Position numbers and translations under genes: made by a program. The notes under the pieces were generated by a model. That model was not told the DNA's origin. It saw nothing but the letters and a program-made list of their open reading frames with translations, and ran no database searches. Source: Bacillus fungorum (GTDB taxonomy: Bacteria > Bacillota > Bacilli > Bacillales > Bacillaceae_G). From it: a stretch of DNA of 64,000 nt. Below are positions 8,537 through 19,245 of the stretch, piece after piece (the first letter of the stretch is position 1; the number at the start of each line of letters is the position of its first letter). The DNA is taken from positions 1 to 64,000 of the forward strand of contig NZ_NWUW01000022.1 in the NCBI RefSeq assembly GCF_002746455.1, read 5' to 3'.

Positions 8537-8764
8537 ATGAAAACTTTAAACAAAGAAAATAGTTTATTAAAAAATCTAGAAGAAATTGAATTAGAAGAAA
8601 TTAATGGTGGAGGCTGGAGAGACCATCTAAGATGGGGCGCAGACTTTGGTAGAGGACTTGTATCTTTCCCTTATGGTTGCGGTATGGGTGACGCATATAT
8701 TAAAGGTAGCACATACACTTCTAGTGGCGGTGGTTACTTAAAAGGATCATATGGTAGCCGTTAA
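8537..8764 (+). CDS. Double-glycine precursor of a glycocin-like RiPP
   Basis: A 75-residue precursor. The ATG at 8537 has GGAGG 9 nt upstream, and the longer frame from 8468 has no ribosome site. The 25-residue acidic leader ends in EIELEEINGG, the cleavage site for C39 peptidases. The 50-residue core starts GWRDHLRWGADF, has one cysteine (YGCGMG, core position 23), and ends in a Gly/Ser/Thr/Tyr-rich tail (STYTSSGGGYLKGSYGSR). The next gene is a SunS-like glycosyltransferase, so one or more Ser/Thr or the Cys is probably glycosylated. Known glycocins have at least four cysteines in CX6C-type pairs; this core cannot form them. Confidence 0.85.
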   Translation: MKTLNKENSLLKNLEEIELEEINGGGWRDHLRWGADFGRGLVSFPYGCGMGDAYIKGSTYTSSGGGYLKGSYGSR

Positions 8765-8781
8765 TAACTTTTATTAATAAA

Positions 8782-8826
8782 TAATAGCTACAGGGTTAGT
8801 TTACAAAACTAACCCTGTAGCTATTA
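8782..8826. other. 21-bp intercistronic hairpin after the precursor gene
   Basis: A perfect 21-bp inverted repeat (8782-8802 with 8806-8826; arm includes AGCTACAGGGTTAGTTT) with a 3-nt loop and no T-tract. It likely protects the upstream precursor mRNA or partly terminates, keeping the modification and export genes at lower level. Confidence 0.7.
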
Positions 8827-8846
8827 CATTAAAGCAGGGATGATAT

Positions 8847-10241
8847 ATGACAAACTTTAATTATGTTTCAAAAGAATTAAGATATAATATAAATTTTTTT
8901 GAAATAGCATATAATAAATTATTAACAATGAATATTGATGATAATAGCTTATTAAAAAAGGTTAAGAAACGATTAGCATTGTTAAACCACATTCATAAAT
9001 ATTCAGAAGAAGTTAACGAATTACTTTCTGAATTACATTCAGGCACAGTTGATGAGATAAATCATTTAAGTGATATACAATTTATAGAAATGTTAAAAAG
9101 CTTTCTAGTCACTAAAAGAATTAAGGTTTCTGTGAATATCATGACTTTAAATGAAGAAAGATGTATTGAGAGATGTATTAGAAGTATTAAAAATTTTGCA
9201 GATGAGATTATTGTTTTAGACACTGGTTCTACTGATAAAACACTAGAAATCATACAAAAAAAATTCCCGGATGTAAAATTATATTGCACAGAGTGGAAAG
9301 ATGATTTTTCGGAATGTAGAAATCAGTTAATAGATTATTCGACGGGCGATTGGATATTTCAGATTGATGCGGATGAGGATTTAGAAATCAACCAAGAGGA
9401 TTTAAGGGATTTCTTAGAATTATTTTATGAATTTCCTAAATCTCCAATGGTTATCTGTCCGAAAATTAAAAATCATGATAACCAAGAGTTGGATTTTAAT
9501 AAAAGGATTTTTAAAAAGAATGATAATCTCAGATACTTTGGAATGATCCATGAAGATTTACGTTATAATATCCAGAAAAAAGGGGCCGACTTAATCTATT
9601 TTACTACTGATTTTGTACTTAATCATGATGGGTATAAGCCAGAAATAATTGAATTAAAAAACAAATATAAAAGAAATCTAGATTTAGAAAATGAAATGGT
9701 ACGCATTGAACCAGACAACATCAGATGGTTTTATTTCTTAGCCAGAGAAAGACAATTAGCTGGTTATTCTGATGAAGCAGTAATTCATACACTCGTACAA
9801 GGAATAAAGAATAGTAAAAATGAGCAAAAAAATAATCATTTTTATTTATTATCTCTTTTAATGTTAGCAGATCTCTATCATAATAATCATAATTTTGAAG
9901 CGCTACATGGAATTGCTAATGAATTATCTAATGGATTCCCGTATTGTATTGATGGATTATACTATAATTTAATCAGTAGCTGGGAATACCAGTCATCTCA
10001 AATTTCACTTCTTACCGAGAAAAGTTTTCAACATATGAGAAAGGTCGAATCTCCTTATTCCATAATAAATTCTAATGGGTATCATATCTTTTATCTATTA
10101 GGCATGTTGTATTTTAATGTGGGGAATTATGCAAAGGCTTTTCAAATGTTTTTTATAATAAAGGATGACATTATGCTAGATGAAATCAAATCAAACTTAA
10201 ATGCTTTAAAAGATAATATTGAAAATTTTTTAAGTAAATAA
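8847..10241 (+). CDS. SunS-like family 2 peptide glycosyltransferase
   Basis: A 464-residue protein with a GT2 catalytic domain (about 92-290). The nucleotide-sugar fold has VNIMTLNEERCIERCIRS and IIVLDTGSTDKT, the metal-binding DAD is at 174-176 (FQIDADED), and HEDLRYN and NHDGYKPE follow. A helical TPR-like C-terminal half comes next (EPDNIRWFYFLARERQL). This is the layout of SunS, which glycosylates sublancin, including the GY(N/K)P-type block and the EM-R-EP-N-W segment. An extra N-terminal helical region of about 90 residues is longer than in SunS. It sits directly after the precursor, so it is expected to modify that peptide in the cytoplasm before export. Confidence 0.85.
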   Translation: MTNFNYVSKELRYNINFFEIAYNKLLTMNIDDNSLLKKVKKRLALLNHIHKYSEEVNELLSELHSGTVDEINHLSDIQFIEMLKSFLVTKRIKVSVNIMTLNEERCIERCIRSIKNFADEIIVLDTGSTDKTLEIIQKKFPDVKLYCTEWKDDFSECRNQLIDYSTGDWIFQIDADEDLEINQEDLRDFLELFYEFPKSPMVICPKIKNHDNQELDFNKRIFKKNDNLRYFGMIHEDLRYNIQKKGADLIYFTTDFVLNHDGYKPEIIELKNKYKRNLDLENEMVRIEPDNIRWFYFLARERQLAGYSDEAVIHTLVQGIKNSKNEQKNNHFYLLSLLMLADLYHNNHNFEALHGIANELSNGFPYCIDGLYYNLISSWEYQSSQISLLTEKSFQHMRKVESPYSIINSNGYHIFYLLGMLYFNVGNYAKAFQMFFIIKDDIMLDEIKSNLNALKDNIENFLSK

Positions 10242-10268
10242 ATAGTATATCCTAACTACTGTAAATAT

Positions 10269-10325
10269 TTTTATTTTGAGTTAGGATTTATGGCTAAGAG
10301 AGATAGATCCTAACTCAAAATAAAA
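10269..10325. other. 19-bp intercistronic hairpin after the glycosyltransferase gene
   Basis: TTTTATTTTGAGTTAGGAT (10269-10287) pairs perfectly with 10307-10325 across a 19-nt loop. There is no T-tract; the ribosome site of the next gene follows. It is the second such hairpin in this operon and may tune downstream expression or mRNA decay. Confidence 0.65.
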
Positions 10326-10343
10326 TTGTAAGGAGTTTTTGGA

Positions 10344-10694
10344 ATGCAAAAGTCATTAGGAAAAATAAAGGAACAATTGGATTCTACTGAAAACATATTG
10401 TGTACATTACAATGTTCATTCGACCAATATGTCAACCGAAATTGTGCTCGTCCCGGCATATTAGTTGCCACTGAGCAAAGAATGATTTTTTACGGAACAC
10501 CTTTTATGAATTTTAAAAACGAAATAGTTGAAGAATTCCTTTATGAAGGGATCTCTTCATTCACATTGAAAAAGAATATTTTCGGAATTCGAATCCAAAT
10601 GCAGTACAATGATGAATTCTTGAAATTTAATAAAATTACGAATGCAGATGCTACTACATTTGTAGAAACAGTAAATACCCTACGTAAAAAGTAA
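10344..10694 (+). CDS. YokE-like bacterial PH-domain protein, candidate immunity
   Basis: A 116-residue cytosolic protein preceded by TAAGGAG. It reads as a single bacterial PH-like domain: ILCTLQCSFDQYV, GILVATEQRMIFYG (the usual x-L-x-x-T-x-x-R-x-x-x-x strand), and SSFTLKKNIFGIRIQMQ. No membrane segment is seen. The SunI immunity protein of sublancin also contains a PH-like fold as I recall, and YokE lies near it in SP-beta. Its place between glycosyltransferase and exporter makes an immunity or regulatory role a fair inference, but only by position. Confidence 0.6.
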   Translation: MQKSLGKIKEQLDSTENILCTLQCSFDQYVNRNCARPGILVATEQRMIFYGTPFMNFKNEIVEEFLYEGISSFTLKKNIFGIRIQMQYNDEFLKFNKITNADATTFVETVNTLRKK

Positions 10695-10775
10695 TAGCAA
10701 ATTTCGTATCTGCCACTTTGATAATAAAATGTTTTGTAACTTAGCAGTTTTATCACTGAGAGAGAAGGTAGTATA

Positions 10776-12995
10776 TTGGTTCGAAAGAAGTTTCGTTGTA
10801 TCAAACAACACGATTTAAAAGACTGTGGTCCAGCTTGTTTAGCTATGATTTCACGCCACTACGGCCTTACAATATCCATATCAAAAATTCGAGAAATTGC
10901 TGGAACGGACCTACATGGCACAAACATTAAGGGTTTACTAACAGCGGCTAATAGATTGGATTTTGATACGAAGGGTGTAAAAGCAGAGAGCATAGATGCA
11001 TTGTCAGAAATACCTTTGCCAGTTATTGCTCATGTCGTTATGGACGGTGGACTACTTCATTATGTAGTCATACACAAAGTAAAGAACGGTAAAATTTATG
11101 TAGCAGATCCAGCACAAGGGCTTGTTACATATACCTCGGTTGATTTCGGTCAAATTTGGCAAGGAATATTGATACTACTGGCTCCTCGTCAGAATTTCCA
11201 AAAAGGGAAGCAATCTCAAGGAACATTATCTCGATTTTTTTCACTGTTAAGACCTCAAATGAGCTTGCTACTTCCATTATTTGTGGCTTCTATTTTTTTT
11301 AATATATTTGGTTTTGCTGGCGCATTTTATTTTAAGTTCTTAATTGATGATATTGTGACGAAACAATTGCTACAAACACTGCATATAGTATCTATAGGAA
11401 TTGTGATTTTATACATTTTCAAAGTATTACTCTCCTATTTTCGGACGCACCTTATACTATATTTAAGTAGACGGATGGATATTCAATTAATGCTTGGATA
11501 TTATCATCATGTTGTAGGATTACCTATGAATTTTTTTGAAACCCGAAAAGTCGGTGAAATTATTTCCCGTTTTATGGATGCAAGTAAAATACGTGAAGCT
11601 TTATCGACAATTACTATTACATTAATGATTGATACAGTTATGGTTTTGTTGGGTGGTATTTTATTATATGTGCAAAGCTCCACTTTATTTGTAGTTACAT
11701 TACTTCTCATCCCATTTTATATAGGAGTTATTTTTTTATTTCATAAGCCCTATCAGACCATAAATCGTAATGAAATGGAAAGCAGTGCTAAATTAACATC
11801 GTATTTAGTGGAATCATTAAATGGAATAGCGACAATAAAGTCCTATAATGCGGAAAAAGAAGTGTTTTTTCAAACAGAAAATCGCTTTGTAAACTTATTA
11901 AAACATATATTTAAAAGAGGAATGTTATCAAATTTACAAGGTTCTATTAAAATGGTTTTGGCACTTATTGGAGGTACTATTATTCTTTGGGTGGGAGCAA
12001 TACAAGTTCTAAAAGGAAATATGACAATTGGCGAATTAATTACATATAATGCACTTTTAGGATATTTCTTAAATCCAATTGAAAATTTAATCGGTATTCA
12101 ACCTACGATGCAATCTGCATTAGTTGCTGGCGAACGATTAAATGAAATTTTAGATTTAGATGGAGAAAAAGATGAAACAGAATATCGTAAAGTTTCTCCT
12201 AAAGCATTATCTGGGAAGATAGAGTGGTCAGATGTTACATTCCGATATGGAACACGTAAAAACGTGTTGGAGAATATCAACTTTTCGATTCAATCAGGTC
12301 ACCAAGTCGCATTTGTAGGAGAAAGTGGTTCAGGTAAAACGACTATTGCTAAGTTATTAATGAATTATTATGAACCACAAAAAGGTGACATATATTATGA
12401 CGAATTTCATATAAAAGAGGTTAATCGTACAGCACTAAGAGATCGTATTGCTTATGTATCACAAGATTCATTCTTCTTTAGTGGATCTATTTATGATAAT
12501 TTACGATTTGGATTAGAACAAATGCTTTCGTTAGAAGAAATTATTCAAGCTTGTAAGAGTGCATGTGCGCATGAATTTATTTGTGATTTACCTTTACGCT
12601 ATGAAACTCCTTTAGAGGAAAATGCTTCAAATCTATCTGGCGGTCAAAGACAGAGATTAGCTATTGCAAGGGCACTGTTAAAAAAACCAGATATTATTAT
12701 TTTAGACGAAGCAACCAGTAACTTAGATTCAACAACAGAAAAGCATATTACAGATATGTTAAAAGACTTAGGGGTCAAAGGCATAACGGTTATCATGATT
12801 GCCCATCGACTTAGTACCATTCAACATGCCAATAGAATTTTTGTAATGGGAAAAGGAAATATCCTTGAAAAAGGGTCTCATGAGGAATTATTAACTCAAA
12901 AAGGAGAGTATTATCGTTTATGGAAAAATCAAACCGTTCATGCGGAGTATCTCGAGACTGAATTTGATGCAATGCGAGGTGGACAATATGGTTAA
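10776..12995 (+). CDS. Peptidase-containing ABC transporter (C39 protease, SunT-like)
   Basis: A 739-residue PCAT. N-terminal C39 cysteine peptidase (1-145): catalytic C17 in HDLKDCGPACL, H95 in LLHYVVIHK and D111 in ADPAQG. Six-helix transmembrane domain (about 160-450). ABC domain with Walker A GESGSGKTT (about 515), signature LSGGQRQRLAIA, Walker B IIILDEATSNLD and H-loop IAHRLST. It cleaves the leader after Gly-Gly and exports the mature peptide. The start is a TTG at 10776 with AGAGAAGG upstream. All catalytic residues are present. Confidence 0.92.
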   Translation: MVRKKFRCIKQHDLKDCGPACLAMISRHYGLTISISKIREIAGTDLHGTNIKGLLTAANRLDFDTKGVKAESIDALSEIPLPVIAHVVMDGGLLHYVVIHKVKNGKIYVADPAQGLVTYTSVDFGQIWQGILILLAPRQNFQKGKQSQGTLSRFFSLLRPQMSLLLPLFVASIFFNIFGFAGAFYFKFLIDDIVTKQLLQTLHIVSIGIVILYIFKVLLSYFRTHLILYLSRRMDIQLMLGYYHHVVGLPMNFFETRKVGEIISRFMDASKIREALSTITITLMIDTVMVLLGGILLYVQSSTLFVVTLLLIPFYIGVIFLFHKPYQTINRNEMESSAKLTSYLVESLNGIATIKSYNAEKEVFFQTENRFVNLLKHIFKRGMLSNLQGSIKMVLALIGGTIILWVGAIQVLKGNMTIGELITYNALLGYFLNPIENLIGIQPTMQSALVAGERLNEILDLDGEKDETEYRKVSPKALSGKIEWSDVTFRYGTRKNVLENINFSIQSGHQVAFVGESGSGKTTIAKLLMNYYEPQKGDIYYDEFHIKEVNRTALRDRIAYVSQDSFFFSGSIYDNLRFGLEQMLSLEEIIQACKSACAHEFICDLPLRYETPLEENASNLSGGQRQRLAIARALLKKPDIIILDEATSNLDSTTEKHITDMLKDLGVKGITVIMIAHRLSTIQHANRIFVMGKGNILEKGSHEELLTQKGEYYRLWKNQTVHAEYLETEFDAMRGGQYG

Positions 12996-14295
12996 AATAT
13001 ACTCTTTTGATGAATTAACTGATAGTGTTGAGTTATTAGAAAGAAAACCGCCTCGTTTTATAGCTATATTGTTGAGTTTTCTTTTTTTGTGTCTATTAGT
13101 TTTTGCTATTTGGGCATATGTTGGTAAAGTAGATATTGTTAGCAAAGGTACTGCTATAGTTGAAGGGAAATCAAATATCAGTACAATTCGTACGCAAATT
13201 GTAGGTATTGTAGACACTATTTCTGTGCAATCTGGTGATGAAGTAAAAAAAGGAGAGACCTTAATCCAATTGAAGAACCAGGAGTTAACAGGTAAACAGA
13301 ATCAACTAAATAACATTATACAACATGTAGAAGAACAAAAAGCAATGTTAGAACAACTAAAACAGAGTATTAAATCTGAAAAAGCAATTTTTTCTAAGGA
13401 TTTAGATCAAAAAATACGTGATGAATACAAGGCATATGAGCAAGGGTATCAAGCTTTAGAAAAAGAACAGGATAATGAGATTAAATCTCTCATGAAAAAT
13501 AAGATACCTAACGAACAAGATGAGTTTTTACAAGGGTTACTTGCGGAAAAGGAAAACATACAAAGAGAGCTGAAATTTACTCAAAAACAGAAAGAAAAGA
13601 CGACATCAGAACAAATCGATTCAATTAATGAAAGGATTCAATCATTAGAGGCGCAACAAACTAATGTAGAAAAAAGAGTCGAACAAAGAAAAGTAGCATT
13701 AGAAAATGAAAGAAGTAAAATTGAATCAGTTAAGGAAGGAAAACAAGAGCAAAAGAAATTTACTTTAGGAAAATATAAAGAGGATGCTATTGTTTCAATT
13801 AATCAGCGTATTCAGTCAGTAGAGCAAGAACTATTTGTAAAAAAACAAGAAATGGATAGCTTACATCATCAAGGTGAAACGACTGTTATAAAGGCACAAA
13901 AGGATGGTATTATACAATTCCCCTCTATTTTACAAACAGGTGATTTAGTCGACTCAGGTCAAGAGTTAATATCGATTATTCCAAAGGAAAATATCAAAAA
14001 GATAAAGATATTAATGCCTGCTCAAGAAGTAAAAGGGATAAAAAAAGGAGACAAAGCACAGTATTCCTTTAAATTAAAAAAGACCGATAAGCAAGTTGGG
14101 ACTGTAACTTATATATCTGCCCATCCTATTTTTGATAAAGATTCCAAAACATATATGTATGAAATGGAAGCTTCAATTGATACAAATGCATTTGATGAAT
14201 TACATATGGGAATGGTAGGCAGAGTTTCTGTCGTGACGGGTGAAGAATTCATTTGGAAATTTATTTTACGTAAGTTAGATTTTATTTCTAATTAG
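12988..14295 (+). CDS. HlyD-type membrane-fusion accessory protein for bacteriocin export
   Basis: A protein of about 435 residues starting at the ATG 12988 (MVKIYSFDEL, GAGGTGGA upstream), overlapping the transporter gene by 8 nt. One N-terminal transmembrane helix (FIAILLSFLFLCLLVFAIW) is followed by a lipoyl-like half (VGIVDTISVQSGDEVKKGET), a long coiled coil (about 120-290), and the returning half (IKAQKDGIIQFPS, TGDLVDSGQELISIIP). This is the accessory protein of class II-type bacteriocin exporters. Translational coupling indicates it acts with the C39 transporter at the membrane. Confidence 0.85.
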   Translation: MVKIYSFDELTDSVELLERKPPRFIAILLSFLFLCLLVFAIWAYVGKVDIVSKGTAIVEGKSNISTIRTQIVGIVDTISVQSGDEVKKGETLIQLKNQELTGKQNQLNNIIQHVEEQKAMLEQLKQSIKSEKAIFSKDLDQKIRDEYKAYEQGYQALEKEQDNEIKSLMKNKIPNEQDEFLQGLLAEKENIQRELKFTQKQKEKTTSEQIDSINERIQSLEAQQTNVEKRVEQRKVALENERSKIESVKEGKQEQKKFTLGKYKEDAIVSINQRIQSVEQELFVKKQEMDSLHHQGETTVIKAQKDGIIQFPSILQTGDLVDSGQELISIIPKENIKKIKILMPAQEVKGIKKGDKAQYSFKLKKTDKQVGTVTYISAHPIFDKDSKTYMYEMEASIDTNAFDELHMGMVGRVSVVTGEEFIWKFILRKLDFISN

Positions 14296-14324
14296 TCTAA
14301 AAGGAGAAATGGAGTAACTATTAG

Positions 14325-14699
14325 GGTTCTAGTGCAAAGATAAAATGGAAACCAGTAAAACGCATAGCTACAAATTCAAGCAATTGATGGATGAATTCTT
14401 TCTGGTTTTGGACAGACTGGTCCCGTAAATCAATCTGTTCTTTTTTATCAAATGCATAGCCTCTACTCCCGAAAGAATAGATGTAGCTGTGTCAAAGCAT
14501 TTGAACCCTAGCATAGAATGGATTCGTTTCTTTATAAAGCGATGATCTTGTTCTACTATGTTATTCAAGTACTTTTGTTATCTAAGTTGCATACCGTTAG
14601 GTATGCTTTTTTCTTTTTTTAACTGTTCAATTGCTATAGGATAAGCTGGATTCTTGCCGACCGTTATAACACGAGGCTTTGAAACATGAAAAGACCGCA

Positions 14700-14700
<1 letters not shown>
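14325..14700 (-). pseudogene. IS240-like (IS6 family) transposase remnant
   Basis: Minus-strand translation gives FHVSKPRVITVGKNPAYP then LNNIVEQDHRFIKKRIHSML, the C-terminal blocks of IS6/IS240 transposases. The two blocks are in one frame separated by an in-frame TAA at 14578-14580. GGTTCTAGTGCAAAGAT at 14325-14341 matches an IS6-family terminal repeat. The N-terminal half is gone, replaced by IS21-family sequence. The element truncated whatever followed the HlyD-type gene. Confidence 0.8.
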
Positions 14701-16542
<1,842 letters not shown>

Positions 16543-16589
16543 GAAAAAAGAGAACTGCAAGCCTCTGCACTTTCTGCTTGCAAAAAACA

Positions 16590-17081
16590 ACAAGGTCCTT
16601 TTTTTTATAATAATTTATAGCATAGGTATGCCGTAGTTTATGTGGAATGCGTTTCTCATCGGATGCACTTGAATATTTGTTACATAACTTCTTTTTTATC
16701 ATGCTGAAAAAAACTGTATTTTTTAGCGAGATATATCTTTTAAGATTTCACCATAATCATTTGCTAAAATTTGAAGAAAGGCTACATCATTTTTTCATTA
16801 AATATCATGTTTGTAACGTCGTCTGCTCTTGATGCTGCATCTACTTTCTCCTTATGCAGCTCAAATTTCTCCATTACATTACGTGAGATGTACTTTTCCC
16901 TTTGTTCATTTTCTGTATTCTGAGCTAAGTACTTGAATAGGGATTTTAAAGCAGAGCAAGTTCTGTTAATAACTCTTGTTTTAATGGCTACACCATGGAG
17001 ATATCTTTGAAAAGCTCTAGCTTCATTTAATGGTAAACTTTCTAATGTTGAAATTGGTACATTTGGAGTTAGTATAGTCAT
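16590..17081 (-). pseudogene. XerS-like tyrosine recombinase remnant
   Basis: The N-terminal part (17081 to about 16790) has the SAM-like DNA-binding domain seen in XerS: ISTLESLPLNEARAFQRYL, KTRVINRTCSALKSLFKYLA and ISRNVMEKFELHKEK. A C-terminal scrap in another frame near 16660-16600 has PHKLRHTYAINYYKKKDLV, the HxxRH box. Most of the catalytic domain between them is deleted, and the end is lost at the IS232-like element. I infer an extra, mobile-DNA-borne recombinase now dead. Confidence 0.7.
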
Positions 17082-17152
17082 ACGGACACTTCCTCCTTGA
17101 AATCCATTGTAGGGACTTAACTAAGTTGTGTCCATATGACTATACTAACTCC
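17065..17152. repeat. 25-bp inverted repeat at divergent gene starts
   Basis: 17065-17089 and 17128-17152 are inverted copies with 24 of 25 positions identical (arm GTGTCCATATGACTATACTA). The leftward arm contains the start of the XerS-like gene (MTILTP). The rightward arm carries the same start words (ATG at 17135, MTILTP), which run into a stop after 12 codons. Confidence 0.8.
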
Positions 17153-17283
17153 ACTAACTCCATATTGTAGATGAGCTAAGAGTTTCCCAATTAATCGCTT
17201 TACAGCAATTAATATCCCTGTATAACTTAGAACATAAACATACAGGTTTCTTACATACATCTTTTAAAAATAGATTTTTATTA

Positions 17284-18573
17284 ATGCCAGTCAAAGCTAC
17301 AATTAATGAGAAAACTTTCTTTATAAACGTTATATTAACGATTTTTAAACATGGTTATTGTATGTTACATTGCTCGATTAATGCAACAGATATTGATATA
17401 GACCTTCTAAATACCAGTGTGTGGAATGTTCACTTTGATAAAATTATGTTCCCTGAAAGGATGATAAACAACTGTACATCTATGGAATATAAAAAGAAAG
17501 CTAGATGTAACAATATGAATGATATTACATCATTATTTTTGGAATATTTATCAAAATATCTCGATATACAAGATCAAATTAATACAACAAAATATAATCA
17601 TTTAAACTTAATTGATTATTCATATAGACCTAAAACCTTTGAAGAAGATAATATTTCAAAGCCATTGAAGGCTAGCCTTTATCAATTATTATTTGCGCCA
17701 GTTTCAGAGTTTACTATGAATAGCGATATGAATATAGGTACAGTATTGAATAATAAGAAATATGATTTTAATTTGCATTTTCGTTCTTATGCGAACCACA
17801 ATCGATTAATTAATATTTATAGCAGCCGAATTGAACAACCGTTTAAGTCTATGAGTGACTCCCCGTTTCCTGAGAGCTCACTTTACACTACTGCGATTGG
17901 CGGATCCATCAATTCTATAGAACTACTTATGCAAAAAAAACTTCAAAATGATAAAACAACTTCTTTAAATCTTAATTCTGCAATGACAATAAACGATTTA
18001 ATTAAAATTAAAACTAATAATAATATTGAATATTTCCATGAATTCTCACAGTACTATTATTCATATGCTTCAGTAAACTCTTTTACAAATTACCTTGAAA
18101 ATGCCTGCGATGATTATTTGAAAAATGAAATGGTAATAGAAAGGAATAAAAGATTGGAAGAGTTAATTACCTTAAGAAAAGAAAAATATGTTTCAAAATT
18201 CACTGCTTTAAGTCCAATATTAACAATTACTATTACCTTATTATTTTCTTTACCAACATTAAAGCAATTATTAGAATTGCTAAACATTGTAGAATATCTT
18301 CTACCTATATATTCTATAAGTAATTTTATCTTTATTATTTTTATATGTATTTTATATCGGGAATTAATTAAAGAAAAATCAATCAATTTATTTAATTACA
18401 TTGTAAGAAACCTCCCTCTAATATCTAAATCTGTAAAAGAAAAAGTTTTAAGGTTGAAAAATTATAGCATTGCAAAATACAACAAATTATATGATTTTTT
18501 CAAAGGCAAGATATATAAGTTTCAAGAGAAAGTTTCTAAAATGGTTGAGTGCATAAAGCGTCGAAAAAAATGA
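17284..18573 (+). CDS. Unknown protein with C-terminal membrane hairpin, probably 5'-damaged
   Basis: A 429-residue protein with no family I recognise. The first 300 residues are soluble, asparagine- and tyrosine-rich. Two hydrophobic helices (ALSPILTITITLLFSL and YLLPIYSISNFIFIIFICIL, about 300-350) are followed by a very basic tail. No ribosome site precedes the ATG at 17284, and coding-like sequence (DELRVSQLIALQQLISLYNL) continues upstream in frame to a TAA near 17148. One base change would join it to the ATG at 17135. The original N-terminus was therefore probably longer and lost by a frameshift. Abundance and function are unknown. Confidence 0.55.
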   Translation: MPVKATINEKTFFINVILTIFKHGYCMLHCSINATDIDIDLLNTSVWNVHFDKIMFPERMINNCTSMEYKKKARCNNMNDITSLFLEYLSKYLDIQDQINTTKYNHLNLIDYSYRPKTFEEDNISKPLKASLYQLLFAPVSEFTMNSDMNIGTVLNNKKYDFNLHFRSYANHNRLINIYSSRIEQPFKSMSDSPFPESSLYTTAIGGSINSIELLMQKKLQNDKTTSLNLNSAMTINDLIKIKTNNNIEYFHEFSQYYYSYASVNSFTNYLENACDDYLKNEMVIERNKRLEELITLRKEKYVSKFTALSPILTITITLLFSLPTLKQLLELLNIVEYLLPIYSISNFIFIIFICILYRELIKEKSINLFNYIVRNLPLISKSVKEKVLRLKNYSIAKYNKLYDFFKGKIYKFQEKVSKMVECIKRRKK

Positions 18574-18606
18574 TTATAGGTTACTAAATACAGTTTATTT
18601 TTCAAA

Positions 18607-18644
18607 AATAAGAGACACATTCATACGTTGTTGTGCCTCTTATT
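18607..18644 (+). terminator. Probable terminator after the orphan membrane protein
   Basis: AATAAGAG-A-CACA (18607-18619) pairs with TGTG-C-CTCTTATT (18632-18644) with one internal mismatch, starting 34 nt after the stop codon at 18573. Confidence 0.6.
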
Positions 18645-18894
18645 CAATATAATAATGAAAAGAATGCTACTATCAAATATGTATTTTTAATTCGTTGAAA
18701 CATAAAACCACTCCTTTTAATACCTAAAAGCTGTGCAGCGATTACTAGAGTGAAGTATGGTTTTAAAAAGTTATCCATTTAATCATAATATTATTTTATT
18801 ATATTTATAAGATTTTATAAACTTAAATATAGAATGTAATGGTTGTGTGCCATATCTTTTATAACAATTATATCATTCAAATCATACATCTACT

Positions 18895-18930
18895 CAAGAG
18901 TTCGTTAAATCGGAATCTAACGAACTCTTG
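18895..18930. terminator. 13-bp hairpin, terminator-like
   Basis: CAAGAGTTCGTTA (18895-18907) is perfectly complementary to 18918-18930 with a 10-nt loop. No strong T-run follows, so it could also be a relic end of a mobile element. Confidence 0.4.
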
Positions 18931-19086
18931 GATACTTAAAATTTATCTCTACTAAAGTGGAAGCGTATTAGATTTTTAGGTTTACAATTCACAGATAATC
19001 TAAGTTAAGGGATTATTTTTAGTTGAGAAATGAATAACAGATGTTAATGATAGCGATAATTAAGGGGTTTTTAATAGAGATTTTGT

Positions 19087-19099
19087 TTTACACTGTAAA
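19087..19099. promoter_or_regulatory. Perfect palindrome TTTACACTGTAAA
   Basis: The 13-bp palindrome lies about 147 nt before the secreted-protein start and shares the TTTACA/TGTAAA half-sites with the dyad before the secreted protein at 815. An operator is possible; no regulator is known. Confidence 0.3.
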
Positions 19100-19245
19100 T
19101 AAGTAATTCGATGTCAAATAACTGCAGAAATATAAGATAGAATATTCTCATTAATATTTCTACAGTTTCAAACTATATACATATAAAGGTAATAGGATTA
19201 TATTTGCAGTGAAAGAGAAAGTAATAGATGGAAGGGGATGTTTTT

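Larger units (their letters stand above)
18574..19245. other. Gene-free AT-rich stretch
   Basis: No convincing coding frame on either strand. It holds a probable terminator (18607-18644), a second hairpin (18895-18930) and a palindrome (19087-19099) upstream of the secreted-protein gene. Nothing else stands out. Confidence 0.5.
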
